Assembly (NCBI GenBank): GCA_047967505.1
Contig: CM106538.1
Origin: Dipteris shenzhenensis
Taxonomy: Eukaryota > Polypodiophyta > Polypodiopsida > Gleicheniales
Strand: one strand, 5' to 3'
Length of the DNA: 64,000 bases
The position numbers and the translations under genes were made by a program. Positions 9,836-20,040 of this stretch are shown in pieces (within the stretch, counting starts at the first letter, position 1; each line of letters begins with the position of its first letter). The notes beneath the pieces are model-generated. The model searched no databases, had not been told where the DNA came from, and was given only the letters and a program-made list of their open reading frames with translations.

Positions 9836-10238
9836 ATTTAGAGAGGGAGGACACGAGAAAGTACGATTGAGATAGAAAATCTTACCAATGAAGAGGAGAA
9901 ATGAGTGGGCGACGATCGAGACAAGATGAAGAAGCTACGATCAATGAGGCATATGAGAGGAGATTGGTATGTGATTTAGTCTAAACTTAAACAAACAAAA
10001 CTATAAACCTTGGTGTTTGATGAAAATTTAGAGAGGAAGGGCACAAGAGAAAGTACGATCGAGATAAAAAATCTTACCAATGAGGAGAAAAAATGAGTGG
10101 GCAACGATCAAGAAGAGATAAAGGAGAGATGTTTTGATGGAAGAATTTGGGAGCTATGATCAATGAGGCATATTAGAGGAGATTGGTGTGTGATCTAGTC
10201 GAAACTTAAACAAACAAAACTATAAACCTTGGTGTTTG
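9829..10238 (+). repeat. Tandem duplication of about 200 bp
   Basis: 9829-10,019 and 10,020-10,238 share TGAAAATTTAGAGAGG, AAATCTTACCAATGA, AATGAGTGGGC, ATCAATGAGGCATAT and the ending AACAAACAAAACTATAAACC. The second copy carries an internal insertion of about 28 bp. Confidence 0.8.
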
Positions 10239-10827
10239 AAAAGAGAAACGTGTGGAAACTAGAATTTCAAATTTCCCGCCTTTTTTTAAACTATGAATCC
10301 TTGTGTTTGAAAAGATAAACGTGTGAAAACTTGAAAATTGTGATAAAAGACAACCTTGTGTTTCAAAAGACAAATGCGTGGATGTGAAAAGACAAATGTA
10401 TGCTAAAAGCAAAACTTGTAGAAACTTGAATTTTAAATTTTTCTTTGTTTTTGAATTTAAAATGAGTTTCACTTTCATTTTTAATTTACTAGTTTAATTT
10501 AGACTATAATGCATTTTGTTTTGGAATATAAAAAGTATAATTTTAATTTTATTACATTTTAAATTAAAATTTTAAAAGTAGTTTAACTTACATTCGTTAT
10601 TATTACTTTAATTTATTTCTTTTTAGGGAGAATTAATATATTCTTCTAGGTAAATATTAAATTTTTAATTTTAAGTCTTGTTTTCTTTATTTTACGTTAT
10701 TTTTTCATAAACTTTAAGTTAAACTACTTTATAGTTTTTATTATTTAAATTCAAATTTATTAAGATTTTAACTTCTTATTAATGTGAATGTTCAATTCTT
10801 ATGAGTTGTAAGTAAATTAGTTTTTGA
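10239..10827. other. AT-rich spacer
   Basis: Very AT-rich sequence with no supported gene. Short repeats such as GTGTTTGAAAAGA(T)AAACGTGTG near 10,231-10,326 are leftovers of the preceding tandem repeat. It probably belongs to the leader intron of the Ulp1-type gene. Confidence 0.5.
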
Positions 10828-11133
10828 AAATATAAATTTTATCTTTTTTAAAATGAGAAGGAGAAGGGAGAGAGAGAGAAGGGGGGGGCCGCTGCCGCAG
10901 TAGCGAGAGAGAATGGGGGGGGAGAGAGAGAGAAAGGGGTGGGAGGATGGGAGTGGGAGAGGGAGTGGGAATGGGGAAGGTGAAAGAATGGACGTGGGCG
11001 TGGGAGTGAGAATGGGGAAGGTGGGGTGGGAGGATGGGGGCGGCAGCGAGAGAGAAGGGGGGGGAGAGAGAGAGAGAAAGGGGTGTGAGTTTAAAAAAGA
11101 TAAAATATAAATTTTATCTTTTTTAAACTCACA
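10828..11133 (+). repeat. Transposed copy of the purine repeats bounded by AT repeats and a hairpin
   Basis: 10,853-11,080 joins a piece of the GC-palindrome/GA array (GGCCGCTGCCGCAGTAGCGAG) to a piece of the G-rich minisatellite matching about 7225-7340. The AT sequence AATATAAATTTTATCTTTTT occurs on both sides (about 10,828 and 11,104). The right border, 11,084-11,133, is a perfect inverted repeat with 23-nt arms and the 4-nt loop ATAA. Confidence 0.8.
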
Positions 11134-11616
11134 ACCTTAGTGTATTAAAAAGAATAATGGAAAATAGATTATTTTTTGCTTTTAATTTGCAACCTAAGGA
11201 TATTAAAAAGAACAATGGAAAAGAAATTATTTCTTGCTTTTCTTCGCTTCGACGGTTGGTGTAGTCTAGATTAGCATAGATTAGTTTGTCCTTAGAGGAG
11301 AGAACTCCAAAAAAACCAATCAAAGCCATGCTCAAAATTTCCCGACTAGTTCCTAATCGGAGTCAGTCCATTCGTTCACATTCGGTTTCACAGTCACAAC
11401 AACCCTACCATTTAAGCAACGATTAAGGTTTTTAAACTTTCAAGATGATTGAAAGTTGTATCAGTGGACATGACAGATTACAGATTACAGTTGTGGAAGT
11501 TGACAGAGCATTTTACACTTATATCAGTTGCGGGAGTTGACAGAGCATTTTGTACTTATATATGACAGACTTCAAATTTATATTCAGAGATCATTGTAAA
11601 TCCTTATTTTTTTTCA

Positions 11617-11754
11617 CATTTATGCTCTAAGCCTTGTAAAGCCTTTTAGGCTATTCCCAAAGCATTTATGCTCTAAGCCTTGTAAAGCCTTTTAGGCTAT
11701 TCCCAAAGCATTTATGCTCTAAGCCTTGTAAAGCCTTTTAGGCTATTCCCAAAG
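11617..11754 (+). repeat. Three exact 46-bp tandem repeats
   Basis: The unit CATTTATGCTCTAAGCCTTG... (46 bp) occurs three times with no visible mismatch, ending 135 bp before the predicted start codon of the Ulp1-type gene. Inside each unit, AAGCCTTG..AAAGCCTTTTAGGC gives local symmetry. If the leader intron is real, the array sits just before its acceptor. Confidence 0.9.
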
Positions 11755-11889
11755 CATGAAATTGATACTTATATGATTGGGAAGAATAAAAACTTGAGGT
11801 GTATTAATGGGACTCATTGTACTTTTGATTTTTCAAAGTAATTGTAGTTTGTCAAAGTACTTAAAATTTGTGTTGTGCTTGAATACAGG

Positions 11890-14800
11890 ATGGATCTTGA
11901 GGCTACAGCATTTGTCAATGGTATGACACTGAAATACAATGGAAGAATTTATGCCCCAAAGGACTTCACAAACTGGACAGTTGTTGACACAACAAAGAAA
12001 GCATGGTTCTTGGTCTTAAGTAAAGGAAATCTCATTCTAGTGATGACAAAGAGAGAGTTGGAGAAAGATGAGTGCGCATCAAATGTATCTTTCTCAAAGA
12101 GCAATTTGATTCAAGGGGGCACCTTAGTAGGAATAAAAATTGAAAAAGACAGCAGTACAATGATGATTTACACAAAGTCAAGAATGAGCAACAGATCGTT
12201 TCTTCTTTCTAAGAAAGATGCAGTGCACTTTGTGATGCCGCCGCCAAAAGCACCTAGATTTCCTAAATTGGTTCCTGCATTGGAGATCCTTCAACATGTG
12301 TGGGAGGAATTTCCCATTGAGGAAGCAAGAAAAATGCAGTCAAAGATTATCCTTGAATACTTTCAGGGTGTCATCCAACAAGGTTCAACTTCATTGGAGG
12401 GACCTAAGGTGCAAGAATCCACACATGAGAAAGGAAGTGATGAGACACGCCATGTAGATTTGGTTCATGGTAATACAAATGAGAGAGGAAGTGGAGTGGA
12501 TGAGACAGAACACATTGTAGCAATGGATGAGGGTCTTGTACACGTGGATGCTTACAAGGGATCTACATCTGAGACAGGAATTGAATTGGTGGAGACCGGA
12601 CATGCACATGCATCTCAGACAGAAATTGAATTGAGTGAGACACGACATGCATCAGATAAGACAGGACATGCACACACATCTCTTGTTCATGGTATTACTC
12701 ACTTAGATGGTGTAACTCATGAAGTTGATGGAATAACAGAACAAGTGAAGCCCTTAAGTATACCTGAAGTTGAGGCAATAGAAGAAGAAGTAGGGCGATC
12801 TAAAGCAGTTCACATTGAGCCCCTAAAAAGTAAACCTCGACGTCAAATGCAAAAGGCAAGTACTTCACGAGCTACAGTTCCAAGTCCTATAACTGGAAAA
12901 AGAGGTCGTTCATATACAAAGAAAGGGCAAAGAAGAGAAGAGGAAGAACATGAAGAGGATGCGGAGGGTCTTGAAATGGAGTCAGATCTAGAAGCAGAAA
13001 TGTTATCAATGAAGAACCTAAATCTTCGCTTGAATGAGGCTGTGACAGATGAGGATCCAGGATATATATGGGGCCAGAAGACTCAAGTTATACATGCTTC
13101 AATAGTGGTCAAAGCAAGTGTCTTCACCAACAGCAGGACCTTAGATACAGCCTATGCTGAAAAGATTTTTCAGGCTTTGATTGATGGAAAAAAACCAGTT
13201 GTTTCTAATTTGGTACTCCGTCCAAGAACATTTTGGCCAGTCATGGGAGATTATAGTCAATCCATCAATTTCTCTCAGCCTATAGATTTTGAGATGCAAT
13301 TCACTAAGTTCCTCGGAAAACAAGTTCCCTCACTTCAAGAAGGACAGAGTTTAGTGAATGATCCAGAACGACATATAAGGGATGCCAAGAGAAATTTCTT
13401 AGCTCATTGTACATTTGAGGCAATAGATGGTCAGCACTATGCCGATGCTTGTAATGAGCGCTCTAGAGATGCATACAAGAAAGGAGAAATTACTTATCAA
13501 ACCTTCGCGAGTGTGCCTCAATTTCACTACTATTCTGCATGCATCTGTATCTTCAAGAACGAGAAAACATATTTGATTGAGTCGGAAAGACTTAATCATG
13601 ACATTTATGCACTACGAAAAATCACCTCCACTTCAGAGATGTTGCTCAAAGCTAGGACCATATGGAAAACTTTTAATTCTCCTTTGACCACTCTCAAAAG
13701 AACTGCAACTAAAGTGGAAGCGGATAATCTTGTTGACTTCTACACATGCTTGAGTGCCACTATACCAAGGGGAAAACAGGGAAGAGCTGAGGTGATTACA
13801 AGCTTCAAGACAGTAAGGGATAGGTATCAAGACTACACAAGCATACTTTTCCGTAGTGATGAAGTTTTTCATCAGATCAAAGACGTGTGTCTTGCATGTG
13901 AGAAAGGAGATGTTACATATGAGGCTCCATCATTGATTAAAGAGAAGGCAAAGAAGATTGAGAAAAAAGAGATGACAGCTCGGATGTGGAGGCCTTTAAG
14001 AAACCTACCAGACAAATACGCAAGTCTTGCTGTAGAGAAATTAATGTCCAAAGAATGGTTTTTTGGCAAAAAGGATAAAGATCATTGCATGGAAGATAAC
14101 ATCATCCAACAGGTCAAGCGTGATGCAGTAAAGAGTGCAATTGAATATTTATTGAGGCAGATGGCATCAGCTTTACCGTCAGCTAAACAGAAGGCTTGGG
14201 CGCATAAATGGGTGAAGGTAGAAGATGATGGATCTGAAATTACTCCCTCTATGAGAAGTGACATTCCGGAAAATGTGTATGCATATGCACAAAAAGTCAT
14301 CAATAACCACACTCTCAGAAAAGAAAAGACTTTGAACAAGGGCTTTTATTTCATACATGAAATCATTTCAGAGTCTGGAAAGAGTGTTGAGTGCAAGGGA
14401 GTTTCATTGAGTGATTTTTTGTCCGACGACACTGCTTGGGAGAGACCTCAGCTTTTCTTTGTCTATGAAATATCACCGGATGACATCCATCCACTCCTTG
14501 ACAGAATATTACATACCACCATTGGTAGAGTGGGACAATGTAATATAGTCATATTTGCTGATAAAGATGACAAGGAACAAATGTGTGCTACCCTAAAAAA
14601 ACAATATGGCAATGAGCTCAAGATTTACAATGGGATATACTCAAGAAAAAGGGACAAGAGAGAATGCGGTCTCAAGATACAGAGTCTAGAAACCTTTTTC
14701 TGGTGCATGAAGAGCCCTTACAATGATCACTCCTTACAAAACAATATAAGAGGGAATGCAAAGAGATTGCAACTACTGCTGGAAGAGCATGAAGCTCCAA

Positions 14801-17675
14801 GTCCCCTCCATCACAACGCAAATCACTATGAAAGGCCAGCAAAAAGTGCTGATCTTTTAATTAGTATGATGGAATTTTTGCTACTGTCCGGATGGGAAGT
14901 CACATTGTGCCGAATGGGACATCTGTTTGAAGCTCTTATCAGAAAAGGACACAATGTAAATATTATTGAGAGCCCTGCTTGCTTGGAATACCTTGATACC
15001 GTGGCTTCTCTCACAATAAAGTTTGATAAGGAAGGTCCGATCTCACATGAAGAGGATGACATAGAGCAGATCATGTATGATGAGAGCAAGAAAGATGATG
15101 AAAATGATCAAAGCTCTGGATATAATAGTGAGGAAACTAGCGATAGCAAGGAAGCAGAAGAAGATGGATATGACACTGACCTTGCCTCTGAAGGTTACAT
15201 AAAAAGACCACGAAGATATGTAGAGGTATGAAGACTTATGTTTAATTTTCTTTATTCATTTAAAGGTCTTTTTTAATTTATAATTAATTTAAAATTTTGA
15301 ATCTCATAATTATTTTATCCTTTTATAGGAGAAGGGAGAGGAGGAGGATGAGGAGGACATAGTTGGAGCAGAGAATATAGAAAGCTCATCTCAAGAAAGC
15401 AAAGCTGCTCTGGCTATCCATCGGATGACTCTAGAAAATAATCATACATTGCAACAAATGGAGAAGTCATTTCAAGTTAGGTTTCAAGTTCGAGAACAAC
15501 CTCTTACTTTTATATTCGATGAAGAGGACATTTCAATCCTCATAAACTTCAAGAAAGAGGTCAATGACAAGGTTATAATAGCCATCCTCAGGTTTGACAC
15601 AAACTTTTTACTGACTTTATGCTTTTGTATTTCCATTGGATCAAATGAACTAATATTCTTTTCTTTTTATTGCAGTATGGTTTTAAAACAGCTTCCGCTA
15701 TATATACAAAGATGTGCATATATGGTCGATCCTCTTGTTTCTAGTGTACTTAGCAATAAGCAGAAGACCATAGATGACGTTTTTAAGTGGTTGCAACCTA
15801 TTGATTTGACTGCGGCGCGAGTTATCTTTACCGCATATCACAAGGAGTGAGTATCAATCCCTACCTAGCTTATCTCTTACATTGTGGAGGATTATATCAA
15901 ATAATAATTATTCTTAATTGATAATGCAGCTTGCATTGGAGCTTGGTAATTGTGGACATCTTAGCCAAGCAATGCTTCTTTGTCAACTCAATAGCATCTA
16001 TCCATGGCAGTGTGTCAGAGTAAGTATAACCTACTTGTGTCATAATTATGTCAATGAGATGCATCCTATGCAATGCGCACATTCATTTATGTTTTCTATT
16101 TTGATGTGTAGATCTGCTCGAAAGTTGGTAAGTGCTATAGATGCACTTATGCAAATGGAGGGTGACTTGGAAGATCAAATAGAGTATGTAACATGCCCTG
16201 CAGCGAAGCAGAATGATGACCACAGTTGTGGGTGGAGAGTTGGATATAACTGCTTCTTGCTCCTTGCTCAAATTTTTGATTTGAGAGGCGGTGAAACCTC
16301 ATTGTCCACATATACAGACTTGCATCTATATGCATTTATGTCATCTATCATTAAGGCATTTATTGATAACGTGGTGGAGCATCTAGAGGAAACATTGGTT
16401 GCTACGTCCATAAGTTGTCCTGATGTAACCGCTGTATTGGACGAAATGGGGAGCTCTTCTGAGGTTAAGGTCATCATTAGCAAGCAACCTCGTGTTTTGA
16501 CTTTTGGTAGCGAGGAAGTTACAATCCTCTCCGACCCTTTGAAAGAGGCTAATGACAAAGTCATGATGGCCATCCTCAGGTTTGATATGAACATCTCTTG
16601 ACTTGATACTTCAATCATTTGATTCAATCTGCTTCTAACATTTGTTTATTTATTGCTGCAGAGTACGGTTATATCTCATTTTCCTAGATCAGTACAGAAT
16701 CGCGTCTGTATGCTCGATTCTCTTCTTTCAGCTGTACTTAGTGATACCAAGAAGACAGTAGATGATGTTTGTTCAATTCTACAACCTTTAGACTTGGATG
16801 GCATACTACTTGTCTTTATGCCATACTATGAGAAGTAAGTATGGTCTCAATCTTTCTTTTACTCTCTTATTTATAATATTGTGTCAATTAATACTTAATA
16901 TTGTGATAAATCTTATCGCTCTTTATTGGTGATGTAGTTCACATTGGAGCCTGATAGTATGGGACCTTGATGACAACCATTGTTGGTTTGTCAACTCAAT
17001 TACAGGCTTTCACGGGGTGTTCAAGTAAGTGTTCTTTTATCATATCATTATGAACATGCATCTTACTATTTACTACACAAATTCACTTTGTCATATGTCA
17101 TGATGGACAGGTCTGCAAACAAGTTAGTTTCTGCGATTATGAAAACCAGGGAGCATCAAGACCAACCAAATTTCCAGACACGCCTCGCAGTGGACCAAAA
17201 AGACATGTTTAGTAGTGGGTGGAGAATTGCCTACAACTTCATGTTGTATCTCAATGAAATTTTTGAACATGTCTCCATAGAAGCATATACCAAGCTCGAG
17301 CTACAAGATTTTGTGGCTAAGACTGTTCACTATCTAACTGCTATCATTGGGAAACAACATGATGGACTCAATGAAGAACTTGAGGGAGCCAAAGAAAAAG
17401 AAGAGATAATTCAGTCTCCTTCTGTATCACAGCCTCAAGTAGAAGCATTACAGTCTACACTTGAATTAGAGACTCAATGCATTCTTCCTACACAAGAAGT
17501 GGAGACTCAATGTGCATCTACAACATCACATCTTGTAAAGGAGGAAGAGATTAAGTCTATCCCGATTGCACCAGAAGTAGAATCTCAATGTACACCATCC
17601 ACACAAGTAGAGACTCAATGTACTCTTAGAGAATCACAACCTCAAGAGGACTCATCAGACTCTATTCAGTTGTAA
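11890..17675 (+). CDS. Large protein with two Ulp1-type (C48) protease domains, 8 coding exons
   Basis: I place coding exons at 11890-15225, 15329-15591, 15676-15846, 15930-16019, 16112-16579, 16664-16834, 16938-17024 and 17111-17675. All use GT..AG borders and join in frame (5151 nt, about 1716 codons). The ATG directly follows a splice acceptor (GAATACAG). Residues 1-150 are unknown; about 150-330 is Thr/His/Glu-rich; about 780-1030 may be a decayed DNA-methyltransferase-like fold (see findings); an acidic stretch follows. Protease domain 1 has LHWSLVIVD near 1260 and QNDDHSCGW near 1320 (His, Gln and Cys present; the usual Asp is Asn in FVNS). Domain 2 has SHWSLIVWD near 1500 and QKDMFSSGW near 1560, where Ser replaces Cys, so it is probably inactive. 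The tail repeats VETQC. Ulp1 enzymes cut SUMO-type tags; in transposons their role is unclear. The gene diverges from the transposase gene. Confidence 0.75.
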
Positions 17676-18130
17676 AACATGTAGAAAGAAACATGAGTTC
17701 TTGAAGATTTTTATCTTGTTTGTATTGATTAATGATAGTGTTTTTAAAACTTATGTTAAATGTTGCAATACATTAGGATATTTTATGATATTTATTCATT
17801 ACAATACATTAGGTTTTACTTTTTTGAAAGTCTAATTTATTATGTACAATAAATATCTTATGATGAGAATCTAATAATTATATCATTCTTATGTTCCATC
17901 ACTTTATTTTATAGATTTCAATGTACTCAAAATCTATCATTTATTATGTACAGCAAGTCTAACTTATATTATATTAAAAGAATATCTCATGATGAGATTC
18001 TAATAATTACTAACTTATATTATATTAAAAGAATATCTCATGATGAGATTCTATTAATTATATCATTCTTGTGTTCCATCATTTTACTTTATAGATTTCA
18101 ATGTACTATCACTATCTTATATGTCTCAAA
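17676..18130 (+). other. 3' region of the Ulp1-type gene with a 51-bp duplication
   Basis: AT-rich. An AATAAA polyadenylation-like signal lies at 17,848-17,853. A tandem duplication (17,960-18,009 and 18,011-18,060) contains TAACTTATATTATATTAAAA and the near-palindrome ATCTCATGATGAGAT. No gene seen. Confidence 0.5.
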
Positions 18131-18137
18131 TGTCTCC

Positions 18138-18240
18138 CATTACGGTCTTGCATCCCATCATTTTATTTTATAATGTCTCGCATTACGATCTTGCATCTAG
18201 TCATCTCGCATTACGGTCTTGCATCTGTAGTTCTATAAAT
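18138..18240 (+). promoter_or_regulatory. Putative promoter with three 17-bp repeats and a TATA box
   Basis: CATTACGGTCTTGCATC occurs at 18,138-18,154 and 18,209-18,225, and with one change (CATTACGATC...) at 18,181-18,197. A TATA-like CTATAAAT follows at 18,233-18,240. The next start codon in good context is 18,678. Three spaced copies directly upstream of a TATA box suggest a binding site for a regulator or for the element's own protein. Confidence 0.5.
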
Positions 18241-18264
18241 TCCCTAGTAGTCGTTCATCTTCTA

Positions 18265-18665
18265 TATCTCACCCGCAGCAGACACTTCTTCCACTTTGCT
18301 CTTCTTACCTTACTCCTCTCCTCAAGCTTGCTCCTTCCTCTCCTCAAGCTTGCTCCTTCCATCTTGCCCGCAGCCTTGCCTCCTCTTCTCAAGCATACTC
18401 CTTTCATCTTGCCTTATCTCCTCTAGTTACCTTCCTCACTCTCGTTACCTTCCTCACCTCGTTCGTCTTCTATATCTTTCCTCACTCTCGTTACCTTCCT
18501 CACCTCGTTCGTCTTCTATATCTCACCCGTAGCAAAAACTTCTTCCACTTTACTCCTCTCCACACTTCTTCCACTTTACTCTTCTTACCTTACTCCTCTC
18601 CTCAAGCTTGCTCCTTCCATCTTGCCCGCAACCTTACCTCCTCTTCTCAAGCATACTCCTTTCAT
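18265..18665 (+). repeat. CT-rich leader with repeated segments
   Basis: Pyrimidine-rich sequence built from repeats such as CTCAAGCTTGCTCCTTCC, CACTCTCGTTACCTTCCTCA and TTCTTCCACTTTACTC. It lies between the TATA-like box and the 144-aa reading frame and probably forms its 5' untranslated leader. The open frames inside are low-complexity Leu/Ser/Pro text and are not called. Confidence 0.65.
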
Positions 18666-18677
18666 CTTGTAGCCATT

Positions 18678-19112
18678 ATGGATCTTTTTAAGGTAATCGA
18701 TTCTGTCGAGCAAGCCATTAGCAGCCTCAAAGAATGGATTGCCGAGAACCAAGGAAAGAGAGAGGAGAGAAAGCAAAATCCAGCTTCATTAACCCAGTAC
18801 GAGAAGGATGACTTTGCTTGTCAGAAGGGCTTAGAGAAGGAAGAGGAAAGAAAAATAAGTATGGCTACTACTGAAATAGATAAATTGCAGTCATATAGGA
18901 GAGAGTTGATAGACTTTCAAAGTGAGATATCTTCGCGTGTGGCTCGTTATGGAAGATTTTCCCCCGAGGAAGCGCAAGCCATTCGGAACAAACAAAGTGT
19001 TATGCAGGAGAAAATTCATCAATCCTTACTTCTCTTCTATAATTTTAACTACATCGATGAGGAAGAGATGAGCTCAGCTCTTGAATGGGTTGAATTTAGG
19101 CTAAGGACTTGA
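18678..19112 (+). CDS. Small charged, coiled-coil-like protein (144 aa)
   Basis: The start ATG at 18,678 is in good plant context (GCCATTATGG). The protein is highly charged and largely helical by eye, with heptad-like Leu/Ile spacing in VEQAISSLKEWIAENQ and in IDKLQSYRRELIDFQSEISS. The C-terminal half has RYGRFSPEEAQAIRNKQ and ends with ALEWVEFRLRT. No signal peptide, membrane segment or known catalytic motif is visible, and I do not recognise the family. It lies inside the 18.7-kb element, downstream of and co-oriented with the Ulp1-type gene, behind its own TATA-like box, and 400 bp from the right end. Its composition and intact frame argue that it is real. A DNA-binding or partner role in transposition is only a guess. 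Confidence 0.6.
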   Translation: MDLFKVIDSVEQAISSLKEWIAENQGKREERKQNPASLTQYEKDDFACQKGLEKEEERKISMATTEIDKLQSYRRELIDFQSEISSRVARYGRFSPEEAQAIRNKQSVMQEKIHQSLLLFYNFNYIDEEEMSSALEWVEFRLRT

Positions 19113-19140
19113 AAATAGAAAATTCATCAAATTGAATGGC

Positions 19141-19353
19141 TGTAGTCTTGAAAATCTCAGGCTTAACTTTTGAAGGTGTTTATTAACACCATTAAATATT
19201 AAGAGAGTTTACAACAACCGAATCTTATTTTTTCATGTAACTTATGTAGTCTTGAAAATCTCAGGCTTAACTTTTGAAGGTGTTTATTAACACCATTAAA
19301 TATTAAGAGAGTTTACAACAACCGAATCTTATTTTTTCATGTAACTTATGTAG
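19141..19353 (+). repeat. 104-bp tandem duplication with an internal palindrome
   Basis: 19,141-19,244 and 19,245-19,348 are nearly identical and start TGTAGTCTTGAAAATCTCAG. Each holds the hairpin-forming 16-mer GGTGTTTATTAACACC (19,175-19,190 and 19,279-19,294). The duplication sits just downstream of the 144-aa gene. Transcript-end function is possible but unproven. Confidence 0.85.
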
Positions 19354-19514
19354 GCTGCGTTAAATTTTATAATTTTAGTTTCATGTCCTTAAAAAATATA
19401 TATAAAAATGCTTGTTTTTATGTTTTTATATGTGCTTTGAAGATTGGGTTTTTCTTAAATTTTATCTAAAAACTAGTCCAAAAGTATATGTAAAAATGAA
19501 TTTGTACATTAACA

Positions 19515-19540
19515 AGTCCAAAATTAATGAAATAAGTGTT
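19515..19540 (-). repeat. Right terminal inverted repeat
   Basis: Perfect reverse complement of 816-841, followed by the target duplication AACA at 19,541-19,544. The subterminal 13-mer TAGTCCAAAAGTA (19,474-19,486) is the mate of 850-862. The repeated TTTTGGACT core inside each end is a candidate transposase-binding site. Confidence 0.9.
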
Positions 19541-19713
19541 AACACAAGACAAGTCTTCTATACCAGTGAGCCTGTTTGAGTCACTTGCAACACAGGACAA
19601 GTCTTCTATACCAGTGAGCCTGTTCGAGTCACTTGCAACACAGGACAAGTCTTCTATACCAATGAGCCTGTTCGAGTCACTTGCAACACAAGACAAGTCT
19701 TCTATACCAGTGA
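19541..19713 (-). pseudogene. Upstream part of the split DUF7869-like relative (48-bp repeats)
   Basis: About 3.5 copies of the 48-bp unit, in frame on the minus strand as 16-residue repeats (IEDLSCVASDSNRL, TGIEDLSCVASDSNRL). It is cut on the right by the 18S rRNA fragment at 19,714 and on the left by the 18.7-kb element. The unit across 19,679-19,700 preserves the empty insertion site. Confidence 0.75.
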
Positions 19714-20026
<313 letters not shown>

Positions 20027-20027
20027 A

Positions 20028-20040
20028 ACCAGTCGGAAGG
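20028..20040 (+). pseudogene. 13-bp piece of copia sequence left of the foldback element
   Basis: ACCAGTCGGAAGG matches the copia protease region at about 57,308-57,320 and continues directly into 20,982 (ATTGGTATACC). This shows that the foldback element at 20,041-20,981 interrupts a copia fragment. Confidence 0.75.

Larger units (their letters stand above)
816..19540. mobile_element. 18.7-kb DNA transposon with TIRs, three genes and a 4-bp target duplication
   Basis: Both ends carry the same 26-bp sequence in inverted orientation, with no mismatch (816-841 and 19,515-19,540). The direct repeat AACA flanks the ends at 812-815 and 19,541-19,544. If the element and one AACA are removed, the join reads CTTGCAACACAAGACAAG. 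That exact sequence occurs uninterrupted at the repeat-unit junction near 19,679-19,697, which is strong evidence for a real insertion. Inside are a minus-strand DUF7869-like putative transposase gene, a plus-strand multi-exon Ulp1-protease gene, a small coiled-coil gene, and long arrays of simple repeats between the two large genes. I cannot place it in a named superfamily. The ends contain CACTT but the flanking bases do not fit a 3-bp CACTA-type duplication. Ulp1-like genes are known passengers of plant MULE and CACTA elements, so the gene combination has precedent, but this exact layout is not one I know. Confidence 0.85.

Noticed and set aside
816-19540. Assignment to the CACTA superfamily
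   Set aside because: The ends contain CACTT, but the bases just outside CACTT do not form a 3-bp duplication. The AACA duplication and the DUF7869-like core protein do not fit CACTA transposases.
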